DNA of 17,815 nt from positions 1 through 17,815 of the forward strand of contig JALVWZ010000043.1 in NCBI GenBank assembly GCA_027023115.1, in the 5' to 3' direction. Shown here piece by piece: positions 7,755-14,506 of this stretch. This DNA comes from Thermaceae bacterium (lineage in GTDB: Bacteria; Deinococcota; Deinococci; Deinococcales; Marinithermaceae). The notes under the pieces were generated by a model, which saw only the letters and a program-made list of their open reading frames with translations, did no database searches and was not told the DNA's origin. Position 1 is the stretch's first letter. Each line of letters begins with the position of its first letter. Made by a program: the position numbers and the translations under genes.

Positions 7755-7765
7755 CCGCACTCATA

Positions 7766-7808
7766 GGGGCGCGGCGGGCACGGCCCGCCGCGCCCCTTTC
7801 TCTTTTTT
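7766..7808 (+). terminator. Intrinsic terminator of the exporter operon
   Basis: A perfect 13-bp stem, GGGGCGCGGCGGG (7766-7778) with its complement at 7784-7796 and a 5-nt loop, is followed by TTTCTCTTTTTT (7797-7808). It sits 11 bp after the barrel stop codon. Confidence 0.9.
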
Positions 7809-7833
7809 AAGCCCGGCGGCTATCCACAGCGGG

Positions 7834-7863
7834 GTGACGGGCGCGCCCTTTTGGGTGTAGGCT
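7834..7863 (+). promoter_or_regulatory. Possible kup promoter
   Basis: GTGACG (7834-7839), an 18-bp spacer and TAGGCT (7858-7863) are a moderate match to a sigma-70 promoter. They lie between the upstream terminator and the ribosome binding site GGGGG (7881-7885). The short leader leaves no room for a known K+ or c-di-AMP riboswitch. Confidence 0.35.
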
Positions 7864-7892
7864 GCGAAATGGCTTTTTAAGGGGGTTCGCAG

Positions 7893-9791
7893 ATGGCCCA
7901 CATGTCACCAGGAGAAAAACCCCAGCCCAGAGGACGCTACCTACTGGCGCTTTCCATTGCCGCTCTGGGCGTCGTCTTCGGCGACATCGGCACCAGCCCG
8001 CTGTACGCCGTCCGCGAGGCCTTTAGCGATCTCTACGGACTGGCGCCGACCGAGACCAACGTTCTCGGCATCCTCTCGCTCATATTCTGGTCTTTGATCA
8101 TCGTCATTTCGCTAAAGTACCTGACCTTGGTAATGCGCGCCGACAACCACGGCGAGGGCGGCATCATGGCCCTGACCGCGCTGGTCATGCCCAGCAAGCT
8201 GCACCGCGGCCACTGGCGCTACTTTGCGGTCATGCTTGGCATCTTCGGCGCTTCGCTGCTATACGGCGACGGCATGATAACCCCGGCCATCTCGGTGCTC
8301 AGCGCCGTCGAGGGCCTCAAGGTGGCCACGCCGGCGCTGGCCCCGTACGTCATCCCCGCCACCGTCGGCATCCTGCTGGCCCTCTTCTTACTGCAAAGCC
8401 GCGGCACCCAAAAGGTCGGTGGTATTTTCGGGCCAGTGACGCTGGTCTGGTTCTTGACCATTGCCACCCTGGGGGTAACGCAGATCGTCAAGAACCCGCA
8501 CGTGCTGGTGGCCTTCAGCCCCTATTACGCGCTGCAGTACTTCGTCCACAACGGCATGGGCGGCTTTTGGGTGCTCGGTTCGGTGTTCCTGGTGGTCACC
8601 GGCGGCGAGGCCCTCTACGCCGACATGGGCCACTTCGGCCCATTGCCAATCCGGCTCACCTGGTTCTTCATCGTCTTGCCCTCATTGCTGCTCAACTACT
8701 TTGGCCAGGGGGCGCTCATTTTGCGCGACCCGTCCGCGGTGGCCAACCCCTTCTACCTGATGGTTCCCGACTGGGCCACCTACCCACTGGTGGCGCTAGC
8801 CACCGCCGCCACCATCATCGCCTCGCAGGCGGTCATCTCGGGCTCCTTCTCGCTCACCCGCCAGGCGATGCGGCTCGGCTTCTTACCGCGGATGACGATC
8901 ATCCAGACCTCCAGCCACGAGATCGGCCAGGTCTACATCCCCACCATCAACTGGATTTTGATGATCGCCACCATCGGCCTGGTTCTTGGCTTCCGCTCCT
9001 CCAGCCGCCTGGCTGCGGCCTACGGCGTGGGCGTGACCACCGACATGGTCTTTGCCACCCTCCTCTTCGCGGTGGTCGCCTGGAGCCTGTGGAAGTGGCC
9101 GCGCTGGGTGGTGCTATTGATGACCGCCGGCCTGCTCACGGTAGACCTCGGCTTTTGGAGCGCGACCATCATCAAGGTTCCCGAAGGCGGCTGGTTCCCG
9201 CTGGTAATAGGCGCCATCATGATGCTGATCATGACCACCTGGCACCAGGGGCGGACCATCCTCTCCAACGTCATGAAGAAAGACGCCTTCCCCATCGAGC
9301 GCTTCCTGGAAACTCTCGCCGACTCCAAGAAGGCCCCGCAGCGCGTCCCCGGCACCGCCGTCTACCTGACCCGCAACCCCGACATCGTACCGCCGGCGCT
9401 ACTCTCGAACCTGCGCTACAACCACGCTATTCACGAAGACATAGTGCTGGTCAGTGTCGAGACCGAGGAGATTCCGCGCGTGGTGGGTTCCTTGCGGGCC
9501 GAGGTGCGCCCGCTCAAGGACGGCTTTACCCAGGTGGTGCTCCACTACGGCTTTATGGAGCACCCCAACGTGCCGCTGGCGCTGCTCGATATTCCCGAGC
9601 TGGGGATAGACCCAGACGATACCTACTTCGTGCTCGGGCGTGAGATCGTGCTGGCCGAAGGGCGGCTGGGCATGTCGCGCTGGCGCGAGCAGCTATTCGC
9701 CTTCATGCAACGCAACGCCCTGCCGGCCACGGCGTTTTTCAACCTGCCGGTGAACAGCACCTTCGAGGTGGGGCACTTGGTGCGGTTGTAG
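7893..9791 (+). CDS. kup: Kup-family potassium uptake permease
   Basis: This 632-residue inner-membrane K+/H+ symporter is close in length to E. coli Kup (622). The family signature GVVFGD31IGTSPLYA is at residues 26-39. RADNHGEGGIMAL (82-94) and YGDGMITPAISVLSAVE140G follow; D31 and E140 correspond to acidic residues important in Kup transport. About twelve membrane helices occupy residues 16-450, and a soluble cytosolic domain with regulatory potential covers the last 180 residues, ending FEVGHLVRL. The ATG at 7893 is preceded by GGGGG with 7 nt spacing; a second in-frame ATG lies three codons on. It is a single-gene unit bracketed by terminators. The assignment is secure. Confidence 0.97.
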   Translation: MAHMSPGEKPQPRGRYLLALSIAALGVVFGDIGTSPLYAVREAFSDLYGLAPTETNVLGILSLIFWSLIIVISLKYLTLVMRADNHGEGGIMALTALVMPSKLHRGHWRYFAVMLGIFGASLLYGDGMITPAISVLSAVEGLKVATPALAPYVIPATVGILLALFLLQSRGTQKVGGIFGPVTLVWFLTIATLGVTQIVKNPHVLVAFSPYYALQYFVHNGMGGFWVLGSVFLVVTGGEALYADMGHFGPLPIRLTWFFIVLPSLLLNYFGQGALILRDPSAVANPFYLMVPDWATYPLVALATAATIIASQAVISGSFSLTRQAMRLGFLPRMTIIQTSSHEIGQVYIPTINWILMIATIGLVLGFRSSSRLAAAYGVGVTTDMVFATLLFAVVAWSLWKWPRWVVLLMTAGLLTVDLGFWSATIIKVPEGGWFPLVIGAIMMLIMTTWHQGRTILSNVMKKDAFPIERFLETLADSKKAPQRVPGTAVYLTRNPDIVPPALLSNLRYNHAIHEDIVLVSVETEEIPRVVGSLRAEVRPLKDGFTQVVLHYGFMEHPNVPLALLDIPELGIDPDDTYFVLGREIVLAEGRLGMSRWREQLFAFMQRNALPATAFFNLPVNSTFEVGHLVRL

Positions 9792-9811
9792 TATTTACGG
9801 ACGCAAAGACA

Positions 9812-9841
9812 AATAGGGGCGCATTGCGCCCCTATTCTTTT
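9812..9841 (+). terminator. Intrinsic terminator of kup
   Basis: AATAGGGGCGC (9812-9822) and GCGCCCCTATT (9826-9836) form a perfect 11-bp stem with a 3-nt loop, followed by CTTTT. It lies 20 bp after the kup stop codon. Confidence 0.88.
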
Positions 9842-10047
9842 CAGTCCTGCGGCTGCCGGCGTTAGGTCCTCTGGCTTCCAGCCACGCCCGGCGCGGTTGA
9901 GAAGTTGTAGCGTAGAGTCCAGCCACGTTGTTCACGCTACCCCACCCCCGTCGCCGCGAGCATCTGCATCTGCCACCCCAGCGAAAGCCACGGTCCAGGG
10001 CCAAGTCAATGGTCGGGATAGATGCGTTGCACGGGCCTGCGGATAGC

Positions 10048-10090
10048 TAATGCTCCCTCCCCTTCGGGGAGGGCCGGGGTGAGTGTTTTG
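10048..10090. repeat. REP-like hairpin repeat, copy 1
   Basis: CCCTCCCC (10055-10062), loop TTC and GGGGAGGG (10066-10073) form a perfect 8-bp hairpin inside a unit ATGCTCCC...GGGCCGGGGTGAGTGTTTT. The same unit recurs at 10273-10314 with few changes. The palindrome plus conserved flank resembles bacterial REP elements. Confidence 0.7.
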
Positions 10091-10198
10091 ACGCCGCAAG
10101 AGCCGCCAGAAGTCCGGTGTCGATTCGCTGCCCGTCTACCGCTTACCACGTACTGCGTACTAGATACCTCCCCAAACAACCCCTCTCCGGCCTGCGGC

Positions 10199-10220
10199 CA
10201 CCTCCCCCGAAGGGGGAGGC
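10199..10220. repeat. GC-rich hairpin between the two REP-like copies
   Basis: CCTCCCCC (10201-10208), loop GAA and GGGGGAGG (10212-10219) form a hairpin of nearly the same composition as the flanking copies but read in the opposite orientation. Together the three resemble a composite of inverted REP units. Confidence 0.6.
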
Positions 10221-10272
10221 GAAAAGAAGCTTGTGGCCTGCGGTTCGTGGCCAGTGGTTTGCGGAACACAGA

Positions 10273-10314
10273 TATGCTCCCTCCCCTTCGGGGAGGGTCG
10301 GGGTGGGGGTTTTT
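10273..10314. repeat. REP-like hairpin repeat, copy 2
   Basis: CCCTCCCC (10279-10286), loop TTC and GGGGAGGG (10290-10297) repeat copy 1, with the same TATGCTCCC lead and a GTCGGGGTGGGGGTTTTT tail. The dispersed repeat that begins GAAACCGGCAAG follows immediately. Confidence 0.7.
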
Positions 10315-10380
10315 GAAACCGGCAAGTGGCTTGTGGCCCGTGGGAACAGCGCAATTCGTCGTTTCGCGCGCTCCTAATGA
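10315..10380. repeat. Dispersed repeat, copy A
   Basis: This copy opens GAAACCGGCAAGTGGCTTG and contains GCAATTCGTCGTTTCG. It aligns along its whole length with 16628-16700, apart from a 7-nt gap and scattered substitutions. A degenerate relative (GCTTGTGGCCTGCGGTTCG) is visible at about 10229-10260. It has no coding potential. Confidence 0.65.
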
Positions 10381-10500
10381 GACATAACCACCTCCGACAA
10401 CCTATTCACCACCCACCACGCACTACGCACCACGTACTACGCACCGCCTCCTCCCGGAGGGTTCCGGTGAACAGGGGCGTTGGGGAGTGGGGAGTTGTAG

Positions 10501-12255
10501 CTAGGACGGTTGGGCGGCGTAGCTTTCCAGCTCGTCCTTCCAGGGCTCGAGGCCGAACTGGCTGAGGCGCTCCAGGTAGTAGCGGGCTCCGGCGGCCAGG
10601 TTGGCGCGGAAGGCGGCCACGGCGTCCGGAGTGCGCTCGCGTTCGCCGCCGAACTCGCCGGCGATCACGCGGCGCAGGTAGTCCGCGTAAAGGCGCAGCT
10701 CCTTGACGAACATGTGGGGGCGGTTCTCCTCGCTGGCGATGCTGGCGCGGCCGTAGATGTGGTCAACCGTTTCCTCGAGCGTCCGCCGACCCGAAAAGTA
10801 GGCCAGGTTGGGCCCCGGGCAAACCGCCACGCCGGTCTCTTTCATCTGCGGCTCCAGGTGGTATTCCAGGTGGGCCGGCTCGGCCAGGCCGGTGCAGAGG
10901 CACTGTTTTTCTAGCAGTTTGGCGATCTCGCGCTCGAGCTCTTCCGCGGACAGACCCAGCGACTTGAGCTGCTTGATCTTGCGGTACTGGTAGTTGCGGC
11001 TGGCGGTGCAGATGGGGCGCTCGGTGAACTCGGTGTTGAACTCCAAGTGACCCTTGGGGCAGGGGCTGCCGGGGTGGCCTTCTTCGTACCACTTGCGGTT
11101 CAGGGCTTCGATAGAGGCCCCACGCATGACGTTGAAGGGCACTCCCAGCGGCGAGGCTCCGGAAAGGTAGAGGTCGTCCTCACCGGCCCGGCTCAGGTCG
11201 GCGCGGGTGCGTTCGTCCACCACCGAGACCTCCGGCACCAGCAGGAACGGCGAACCCCAGCCGACGCTGTCGAGGCGGTAGTAGTCGAGCAGGAGGTTGT
11301 GTTCGGCGGCAGTTCCCACGCCTCCCTGGGCGGTGAGGCGCACCTGTGGGGGCTGGGCGGGCACCGGCTTGCCGAGCTTTTTGAGGGCGCGGGTGTAGAC
11401 CTCAAAGAGCTGACCGACCAGCTCGTCCTTCTTTTGGCGGAACTCTTCGAGAATCGGCCCCATCAACAGGCCCTGGGTGGCGAAGGCGTGGCCGCCGCAG
11501 TTGAGCCCGCTTTCGACGCGATACTCGCTCACCCAAAGACCCTTCTTGGCCAGGAACTTCCCTTGGGTGAGGGCCGAGCGGTAGTCGCTGACCTTGAGGG
11601 TGATCTGCTTGGAGATGCGCCCCGCCTCGTCGGCGAAGAACCCGGAAAAGCTGGCCATGTAGCTGTAGAGGCGGGCGTTGAAGCCGGCCGAAAGGACCAG
11701 CGCGCCCTCCACGAGGCTCTGGGCGAAGCCGCGCAAGGCGGCGTGGGCGTCGTTGTATTCCACCGGCAGTTGCTCGCGGCCGACGAAGTTGGGCTTGTCC
11801 ACCTTGGTCATGATGTTGACCTCGAGGCGGCCCGGTTCCAGACCGGCGCGAATCTCGCCTTCCAGCTCCTGGCGCTCCGCGCCGGCGGACTCGCGCCAGC
11901 GCCGCCAGAGCTGCCGCAGGGGGGCCGCCGTTGGCAGGAGCTCCAGGTAGCGCCAGAGGTCGCTCCCTTCCTGCAGGGGAGCCCGCTTGAGGGCGGCAAA
12001 ATCTTCGGCCGCCAGCTCGCTTAGCAGGTTCAGGTAGGCGGTGGTGCGGCGGGCGCGCGAGTCGGCCCGCAGGTCTTTGGCGATTGGTACGTACTCGCGC
12101 CCGCGCAGGCGTGCCCAGTAGGAGCGCATCTGCTCCATGAGGGCGTCGTCTACGATCGAGACCACCGAGTTGATGCCGTATTTGGCAACCTTGACGGGCG
12201 TATCCACGGTGAACGCGGTGCCCATGACGGGTATGTGAAAGGTGTGTTGTGTCAT
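10501..12255 (-). CDS. Conserved Cys-rich protein of unknown function, possibly an FMN-type TIM barrel oxidoreductase
   Basis: This 584-residue protein has no signal peptide or membrane segment, so it should be cytosolic. I cannot name its family. The N-terminus (HIPVMGTAFTVDTPVKVAKYGINSV) and the block AQGGVGTAAEHNLLLDYY followed by DSVGWGSPFLLVPE (309-341) resemble the beta-strand and phosphate-binding loops of FMN TIM barrels such as nitronate monooxygenase and glutamate synthase. Six cysteines lie in conserved-looking motifs: C253 (LNCGGHAFATQG), C399, C416 (ICTASRNYQ), C452 and C454 (QCLCTG), and C479 (VCPGPNLAYF). These could hold an Fe-S cluster or zinc. It lies 55 bp after the kinase gene on the same strand, so it is probably co-transcribed. 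GGGAG upstream serves as ribosome binding site. A cofactor-binding redox or metabolic enzyme is an inference. Confidence 0.6.
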   Translation of the reverse strand: MTQHTFHIPVMGTAFTVDTPVKVAKYGINSVVSIVDDALMEQMRSYWARLRGREYVPIAKDLRADSRARRTTAYLNLLSELAAEDFAALKRAPLQEGSDLWRYLELLPTAAPLRQLWRRWRESAGAERQELEGEIRAGLEPGRLEVNIMTKVDKPNFVGREQLPVEYNDAHAALRGFAQSLVEGALVLSAGFNARLYSYMASFSGFFADEAGRISKQITLKVSDYRSALTQGKFLAKKGLWVSEYRVESGLNCGGHAFATQGLLMGPILEEFRQKKDELVGQLFEVYTRALKKLGKPVPAQPPQVRLTAQGGVGTAAEHNLLLDYYRLDSVGWGSPFLLVPEVSVVDERTRADLSRAGEDDLYLSGASPLGVPFNVMRGASIEALNRKWYEEGHPGSPCPKGHLEFNTEFTERPICTASRNYQYRKIKQLKSLGLSAEELEREIAKLLEKQCLCTGLAEPAHLEYHLEPQMKETGVAVCPGPNLAYFSGRRTLEETVDHIYGRASIASEENRPHMFVKELRLYADYLRRVIAGEFGGERERTPDAVAAFRANLAAGARYYLERLSQFGLEPWKDELESYAAQPS

Positions 12256-12310
12256 GCAAACTCCCGAGCCTAGCTCGTCTAAGCCTAACCGATGCCGGGG
12301 TGAGAAGTGG

Positions 12311-14152
12311 CTACTCCTCGGCGAACTCGTAGATTTTACCCTCCAGCGAGGCCGCGTAGAGCCGGCCCGCCAGCGGCAGCACCGCCGCCTGCATGCCGCC
12401 CAGCCCCTCGGCCCGCCACAGTTCGCGGCCGCTGGCGGCTTCGTAGGCGATCAGCTCGCCCGCTTCGGTGGCGGCGTAGAGCACGCCCGCGGCCAAGCTC
12501 AGGCCGGCGGTCACCCGCCCCGGCTGCGCCGTCCAGACCTCGTCGCCGCTGTGCAGGTCGAGCGCGTAGAGCACCCCGCTCCAGCCGGCCACGAACACCT
12601 TCCCCGCGCCAACGGCGGGGCTGCCCCAAAGCTCGCCCTCGATGTCGTAGGTCCAGAGCACCTCGCGGGCCAGCGGGTCAAAGCCGTGCACCTCGCCGGC
12701 CCAGGTAGGCAGTACCAGCACCCCTGCGGCGGCGGGAACGTGGGCGTGGATGGGGCCGGTCTGGACCTTGTAGATCAGCTGGCCGCTCGTGGGCTCGAGC
12801 GCGAAGAGCCAGCCCGACTCGCTGGCGGCGAAGAGCATCCGCCGGTAGAGGGTGGGCCCGGCCGAAAGGTGCCCGCCGGCCTCGAAGGCCCAGGCCAGCT
12901 CGCCCTGGTGGTCGAGGGCGTAGAGGTAGCCGTCGCGGCCGGCCAGGTAGACGCGGCGGGCGGTGACCAGCGGGCTGGCGGTGACCTCGGCGCGGGTCTG
13001 GAACTCGAACTGGCGCGCTCCTCCCAGCCCGCGCGCCCGCAAGACTCCTTCCCAGTCGGCGTAATAGGCGTGCCCGCCAACCAGCGCCGCCGCCGCGGTT
13101 ACCTCGTCGCCGGCGGCGAAGGGGGTTTGCGCCTCCAGGCCGGGAACCCGGAAAAGGTGCAATGCCGGGCCGGCCCCGAACGCCAGCAGACCGCCGGAGT
13201 GGACCGGTTCGGTAGGCCAGACGGCCTCGCCTTCGAACGCGGCCCGCGCCGCCGGGCGCAGGGTTTCGGGGCGCGTCGGGCCCGCCGGGTAGTGTCCGCT
13301 GCGACTGGCTCCGGCCCGCGCTATGCCGGTGAGGCTCGCGCGGGTCTCCGCGAGCAGCGCCGCCAGCTCGGCGCGGGCCTGCGCCGCGCTCTGCGGCCGC
13401 TTTTCGGGTTCCTTCGCCAGCATTCGCAGCAGCCAGGCCCCCAGACGCGCCGGCAGGGCCGGGTTGCGCTCGAGGGGATCGGGCGGAGGTTCGTAAACGT
13501 GCTGGTAGAGGATCGCCTGGTCGTGCTCGCCCTCGAAGGGCGGGCTGCCGGTGAGTGTGCGGTAGAGGACCGCCCCGAAGGAGTAGAGGTCGGCCGCCGG
13601 CGTCAGCGGGAGCCCCTTGGCCTGTTCGGGGGCCATGTACTGGGGCGTGCCCAGGGTGTAACCGGTGCGGGTGAAGTGGCGGGTGGCCTCGGAGAGGTAG
13701 GCCAGGCCGAAGTCCATCAGCTTGGGCCGGCCTTCTTCGGTAAGGAGGATGTTCTTGGGGGTCAGGTCGCGGTGGAGGATGCCGCGGCCGTGCAGGTGAG
13801 CCAGCGCCGCCAGCACCTCCAGGGCCGCCTCCAGGATGGCGAGCCCCTCGACGCCCGCTTCGAACGGCCCCAGGCGGTCGAAGGTGCCGCCGCGCACCAG
13901 CTCCATGACGAAGTAGGTTTGCCCCTCCTCCTCGCCTAGGTCGTAGATGGCCACCACGCCCGGGTGACTGAGCGCTGCCAGCGCCCGCACCTCCTGGGCG
14001 AAACGCTGGCGCTCGAGCGGGTGCACGTGCGTGTAGAGCAGCTTGACCGCCACCTCGCGGCCCACGCGTTCGTCGCGGGCGCGCCAGACCTCGGCCATCC
14101 CGCCGGAGCCGATAGGCTCGACGAGCCGGTAACGACCGGCGAGAACTTCCAC
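12311..14152 (-). CDS. Ser/Thr protein kinase with C-terminal PQQ-like beta-propeller
   Basis: This 613-residue protein has a Hanks-type kinase domain (about 7-265): glycine loop GSGGMAEV (15-22), K37 in VAVKLL, E54, H127-R-D129, N134, D147FG, APE (174-176). The catalytic loop reads HRDLTPKN, with Thr131 where most Ser/Thr kinases have Lys; some bacterial kinases vary here. A Pro/Ala-rich linker (270-320) has no transmembrane helix. Residues 320-613 hold seven PQQ/WD-like repeats of the type YxAxxxGxLYALDxxxGxxxW, about 40 residues apart. The architecture recalls Streptomyces AfsK. Without a membrane segment, the propeller should sense a cytosolic ligand or protein. The GTG start at 14152 is 6 nt after a TACAAT box, and its GGAG is too close to act as a ribosome site. 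Kinase identity is secure; the target is unknown. Confidence 0.93.
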   Translation of the reverse strand: MEVLAGRYRLVEPIGSGGMAEVWRARDERVGREVAVKLLYTHVHPLERQRFAQEVRALAALSHPGVVAIYDLGEEEGQTYFVMELVRGGTFDRLGPFEAGVEGLAILEAALEVLAALAHLHGRGILHRDLTPKNILLTEEGRPKLMDFGLAYLSEATRHFTRTGYTLGTPQYMAPEQAKGLPLTPAADLYSFGAVLYRTLTGSPPFEGEHDQAILYQHVYEPPPDPLERNPALPARLGAWLLRMLAKEPEKRPQSAAQARAELAALLAETRASLTGIARAGASRSGHYPAGPTRPETLRPAARAAFEGEAVWPTEPVHSGGLLAFGAGPALHLFRVPGLEAQTPFAAGDEVTAAAALVGGHAYYADWEGVLRARGLGGARQFEFQTRAEVTASPLVTARRVYLAGRDGYLYALDHQGELAWAFEAGGHLSAGPTLYRRMLFAASESGWLFALEPTSGQLIYKVQTGPIHAHVPAAAGVLVLPTWAGEVHGFDPLAREVLWTYDIEGELWGSPAVGAGKVFVAGWSGVLYALDLHSGDEVWTAQPGRVTAGLSLAAGVLYAATEAGELIAYEAASGRELWRAEGLGGMQAAVLPLAGRLYAASLEGKIYEFAEE

Positions 14153-14164
14153 CTCCGTATTGTA
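14153..14164 (-). promoter_or_regulatory. Possible internal leaderless promoter of the kinase gene
   Basis: On the minus strand TACAAT (14164 to 14159) is followed by 6 nt and the GTG start at 14152, the same geometry as arsR, zntA and the asparaginase gene. No good -35 is seen, so this may be a weak promoter additional to the one before the RHH gene. Confidence 0.4.
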
Positions 14165-14174
14165 TCCGGGCGGA

Positions 14175-14387
14175 TTATTCTTCTTCTGCCAGCTTGGCTT
14201 TCAGCTCTTCGACGCTCATCTTGCCCTCTTCCAGCTCGCGGGCGATTTTCTGGATCGCCAAACGCACGACCTCCGACTTGCTCACCAGCCGCTCGGGGCT
14301 GGAAAGCTCGTAGGCCGCCTTGGTGAGCAGGGCGTCCTGGTCTTCGCTGATGACCACTTGCAGGCGTTTCTTCTCTTTCTTCGGCAT
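14175..14387 (-). CDS. Small ribbon-helix-helix DNA-binding protein
   Basis: This 70-residue protein is very basic at the N-terminus (MPKKEKKR). A beta-strand RLQVVIS (8-14) and two helices, the second with SKSEVVRLAIQKIAREL (37-52), form a ribbon-helix-helix fold of the Arc/MetJ/CopG kind. A charged coiled C-terminal tail (MSVEELKAKLAEEE) follows. The ATG at 14387 is chosen over a frame extension to 14423 because the extension would begin before the -10 box TACAAT, and GGAGG (14395-14391) stands 3 nt before the ATG. It ends 22 bp before the kinase start. Likely roles are autorepression and control of the divergent murA promoter, or acting as a kinase target. It could also be an antitoxin-type regulator, but no toxin gene is adjacent. 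Confidence 0.75.
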   Translation of the reverse strand: MPKKEKKRLQVVISEDQDALLTKAAYELSSPERLVSKSEVVRLAIQKIARELEEGKMSVEELKAKLAEEE

Positions 14388-14403
14388 AGGCCTCCGGACC
14401 ATC

Positions 14404-14433
14404 ATTGTACCACGATGAGCCAATGCTTGACAA
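14404..14433 (-). promoter_or_regulatory. Promoter of the RHH-kinase operon
   Basis: Read on the minus strand, TTGTCA (14433 to 14428), an 18-bp spacer and TACAAT (14409 to 14404) are a near-consensus promoter about 10 nt upstream of the GGAGG of the RHH gene. Its -35 occupies the same bases as the murA -35 on the other strand. Confidence 0.75.
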
Positions 14434-14455
14434 TGCGCTGGAAGTGCTATATTAT
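14427..14455 (+). promoter_or_regulatory. Promoter of murA
   Basis: TTGACA (14427-14432), a 17-bp spacer and TATTAT (14450-14455) are a near-perfect sigma-70 promoter. Transcription would start near 14462, giving a leader of about 45 nt before the ATG at 14507. It interlocks with the divergent promoter of the RHH-kinase set. Confidence 0.8.
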
Positions 14456-14463
14456 CATCTTAC

Positions 14464-14481
14464 GCATGATGTGTATCATGC
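14464..14481. promoter_or_regulatory. Palindromic operator candidate at the murA start site
   Basis: GCATGAT-GTGT-ATCATGC is a perfect 7-4-7 inverted repeat at about +3 to +20 of the murA transcript. TATCAT also occurs at 14453-14458, 21 bp before the copy at 14474-14479. Repeated short half-sites of this kind are typical of RHH or other dimeric regulators. Confidence 0.55.
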
Positions 14482-14506
14482 TCATGGTAGCAACAGGGGG
14501 CGAACT

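Larger units (their letters stand above)
9842..10500. other. Gene-free repeat-rich intergenic region
   Basis: No convincing gene is seen in these 660 bp. The open frames on both strands have low-complexity, Pro/Gly/Arg-rich translations of the hairpin repeats and lack ribosome sites. No tRNA or other structured RNA was recognised. The region holds three GC-rich hairpins, one copy of a dispersed repeat, and stretches of short iterations of the type CGCACTACGCACCACGTACTACGCACC near 10420-10445. It separates two convergent units (kup and the minus-strand kinase set). Confidence 0.65.

Noticed and set aside
6672..7760. Antisense open frame over the barrel gene
   Set aside because: The translation is Gly/Ala/Val/Glu-rich without domains. 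The plus-strand gene has a signal peptide, ribosome site, operon position and a terminal Phe.
7809..7892. Riboswitch in the kup leader
   Set aside because: The leader is under 90 nt including the promoter, with no pattern matching known K+ or c-di-AMP elements.
10380..10450. CRISPR-like iteration of CGCACTACGCACCACG
   Set aside because: The iterations are short, irregular and directly adjacent, with no constant repeat length or spacers, and no cas genes are present.
10006..10565. Several short frames on both strands in the repeat zone
   Set aside because: They translate the hairpin repeats (LPEGEG, PSPSGR-like strings), a frequent source of false gene calls, and lack ribosome sites or coding-type composition.
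12242..13939. Long open frame (565 residues) on the plus strand, antisense to the kinase gene
   Set aside because: It is a shadow caused by high GC at third positions. Its translation is low-complexity Arg/Gly/Ala/Val-rich without motifs, while the opposite strand has clear kinase and propeller signatures.
14405..14506. N-terminal extension of murA
   Set aside because: The extended start lies upstream of the -35 and -10 boxes. The ATG at 14507 has a ribosome site and gives the normal MurA N-terminus.
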